DNA of 64,000 nt. It comes from Lineus longissimus (taxonomy: Eukaryota > Nemertea > Pilidiophora > Heteronemertea > Lineidae). The position numbers were made by a program, and so were the translations under genes. The stretch lies in the NCBI RefSeq assembly GCF_910592395.1, contig NC_088314.1, forward strand, positions 8,680,001 to 8,744,000. Direction: 5' to 3'. This document shows, one piece after another, positions 63,324-64,000 of this stretch (position 1 is the first letter of the stretch; every line of letters starts with the position of its first letter). Under the pieces are notes generated by a model. The model made no database searches. It was not told where the DNA came from and worked only from the letters and a program-made list of their open reading frames with translations.

Positions 63324-64000
63324 GAAGACATTATCCAGAATGGTCGGTTTACTTTCGACACAATGTCACATCCAACCTGAATACGCCTGACCGTATGGAA
63401 ATACCGTCTCTGAAGACGTCATCCAGAATGGTCGGTTTACTTTCGACACAATGTCACATCCAACCTGAATACGCCTGACCGTATGGAAATACCGTCTCTG
63501 AAGACGTCATCCAGAATGGTCGGTTTACTTTCGACACAATGTCACATCCAACCTGAATACGCCTGACCGTATGGAAATACCGTCTCTGAAGACGTCATCC
63601 AGAATGGTCGGTTTACTTTCGACACAATGTCACATCCAACCTGAATACGCCTGATCGTATGGAAATACCGTCTCTGAAGACGTCATCCAGAATGGTCGGT
63701 TTACTTTCGACACAATGTCACATCCAACCTGAATACGCCTGATCGTATGGAAATACCGTCTCTGAAGACGTCATCCAGAATGGTCGGTTTACTTTCGACA
63801 CAATGTCACATCCAACCTGAATACGCCTGACCGTATGGAAATACCGTCTCTGAAGACGTCATCCAGAATGGTCGGTTTACTTTCGACACAATGTCACATC
63901 CAACCTGAATACGCCTGATCGTACGGAAATAATGACTCTGATGATGTCATTCAGAAGAGTTGGGTTTACCTACATGTACGATATAATGTCACTTCTAACC
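63324..64000 (+). repeat. 88 bp satellite array
   Basis: Seven regular units starting at 63324, 63412, 63500, 63588, 63676, 63764 and 63852, each GAAGACGTCATCCAGAATGG onward, then a diverged eighth from 63940 that runs off the window. Units are nearly identical (C/T variation in CCTGAYCGTATGG). 88 is not a multiple of three, so the array is not coding. Confidence 0.95.

Noticed and set aside
62977-63390. Overlapping frames of about 63-108 codons on both strands
   Set aside because: They extend into the 88 bp satellite and its degenerate edge, with no domain.
63324-64000. CRISPR-like array or coding repeat protein
   Set aside because: Units are contiguous without unique spacers and 88 bp is not a multiple of three; it is a eukaryotic satellite.

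Overview
This is a window of animal nuclear DNA, rich in repeats and poor in genes. It is AT-rich and intron-containing, with split-gene signals, histone genes ending in the metazoan 3' stem-loop, a nuclear tRNA gene and many short DNA transposons. The word ACATGTACATGTA recurs (about 12161, 16800, 61132, 62563). I associate that word with marine invertebrate genomes such as molluscs and brachiopods, so a lophotrochozoan is my best guess; the phylum is not proven by the sequence.

Layout. From 1 to about 49.8 kb I recognise no gene. It holds unique-looking AT-rich DNA studded with mobile-element relics: a 346-361 bp MITE family in four copies (43-807, 2143-2488, 5891-6251, 13722-14074), one of them split by a second 443 bp TIR element (310-752); an LTR-like dispersed repeat in inverted copies (9476-10154, 16876-17345); a CACTA-like MITE (15936-16204); a foldback MITE with TA target sites (23256-23460); an inverted pair of 17 bp TIR elements (33390-33748, 43019-43389); a 120 bp hairpin (41993-42112); and a 918 bp tandem duplication with a tRNA-Ser-like module (45403-47238).

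From 49.8 to 54 kb is a linker-histone (H1) cluster: three intronless H1 genes (49879-50520 +, 51529-52242 -, 53297-53875 +), each with a TATA-like box, a histone cap-site motif exactly 31 bp downstream, a 3' stem-loop and a downstream purine element. A tRNA-Thr(AGT) gene lies between the convergent first two. No core histone gene is present. All three H1 proteins have a shortened winged-helix wing.

From 58.1 to 62.6 kb I reconstruct a five-exon gene on the + strand for a protein of about 101 residues that is little more than a basic tail plus one chromodomain with an intact aromatic cage. Intron 2 carries a decayed Sleeping Beauty-type Tc1 element in reverse orientation, and foldback repeats lie in introns 1 and 2 and just downstream. 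From about 63.1 kb to the window edge runs an 88 bp satellite array. The H1 genes package chromatin and the chromodomain protein would be expected to read methylated histone tails, but nothing in the sequence shows that they work together.
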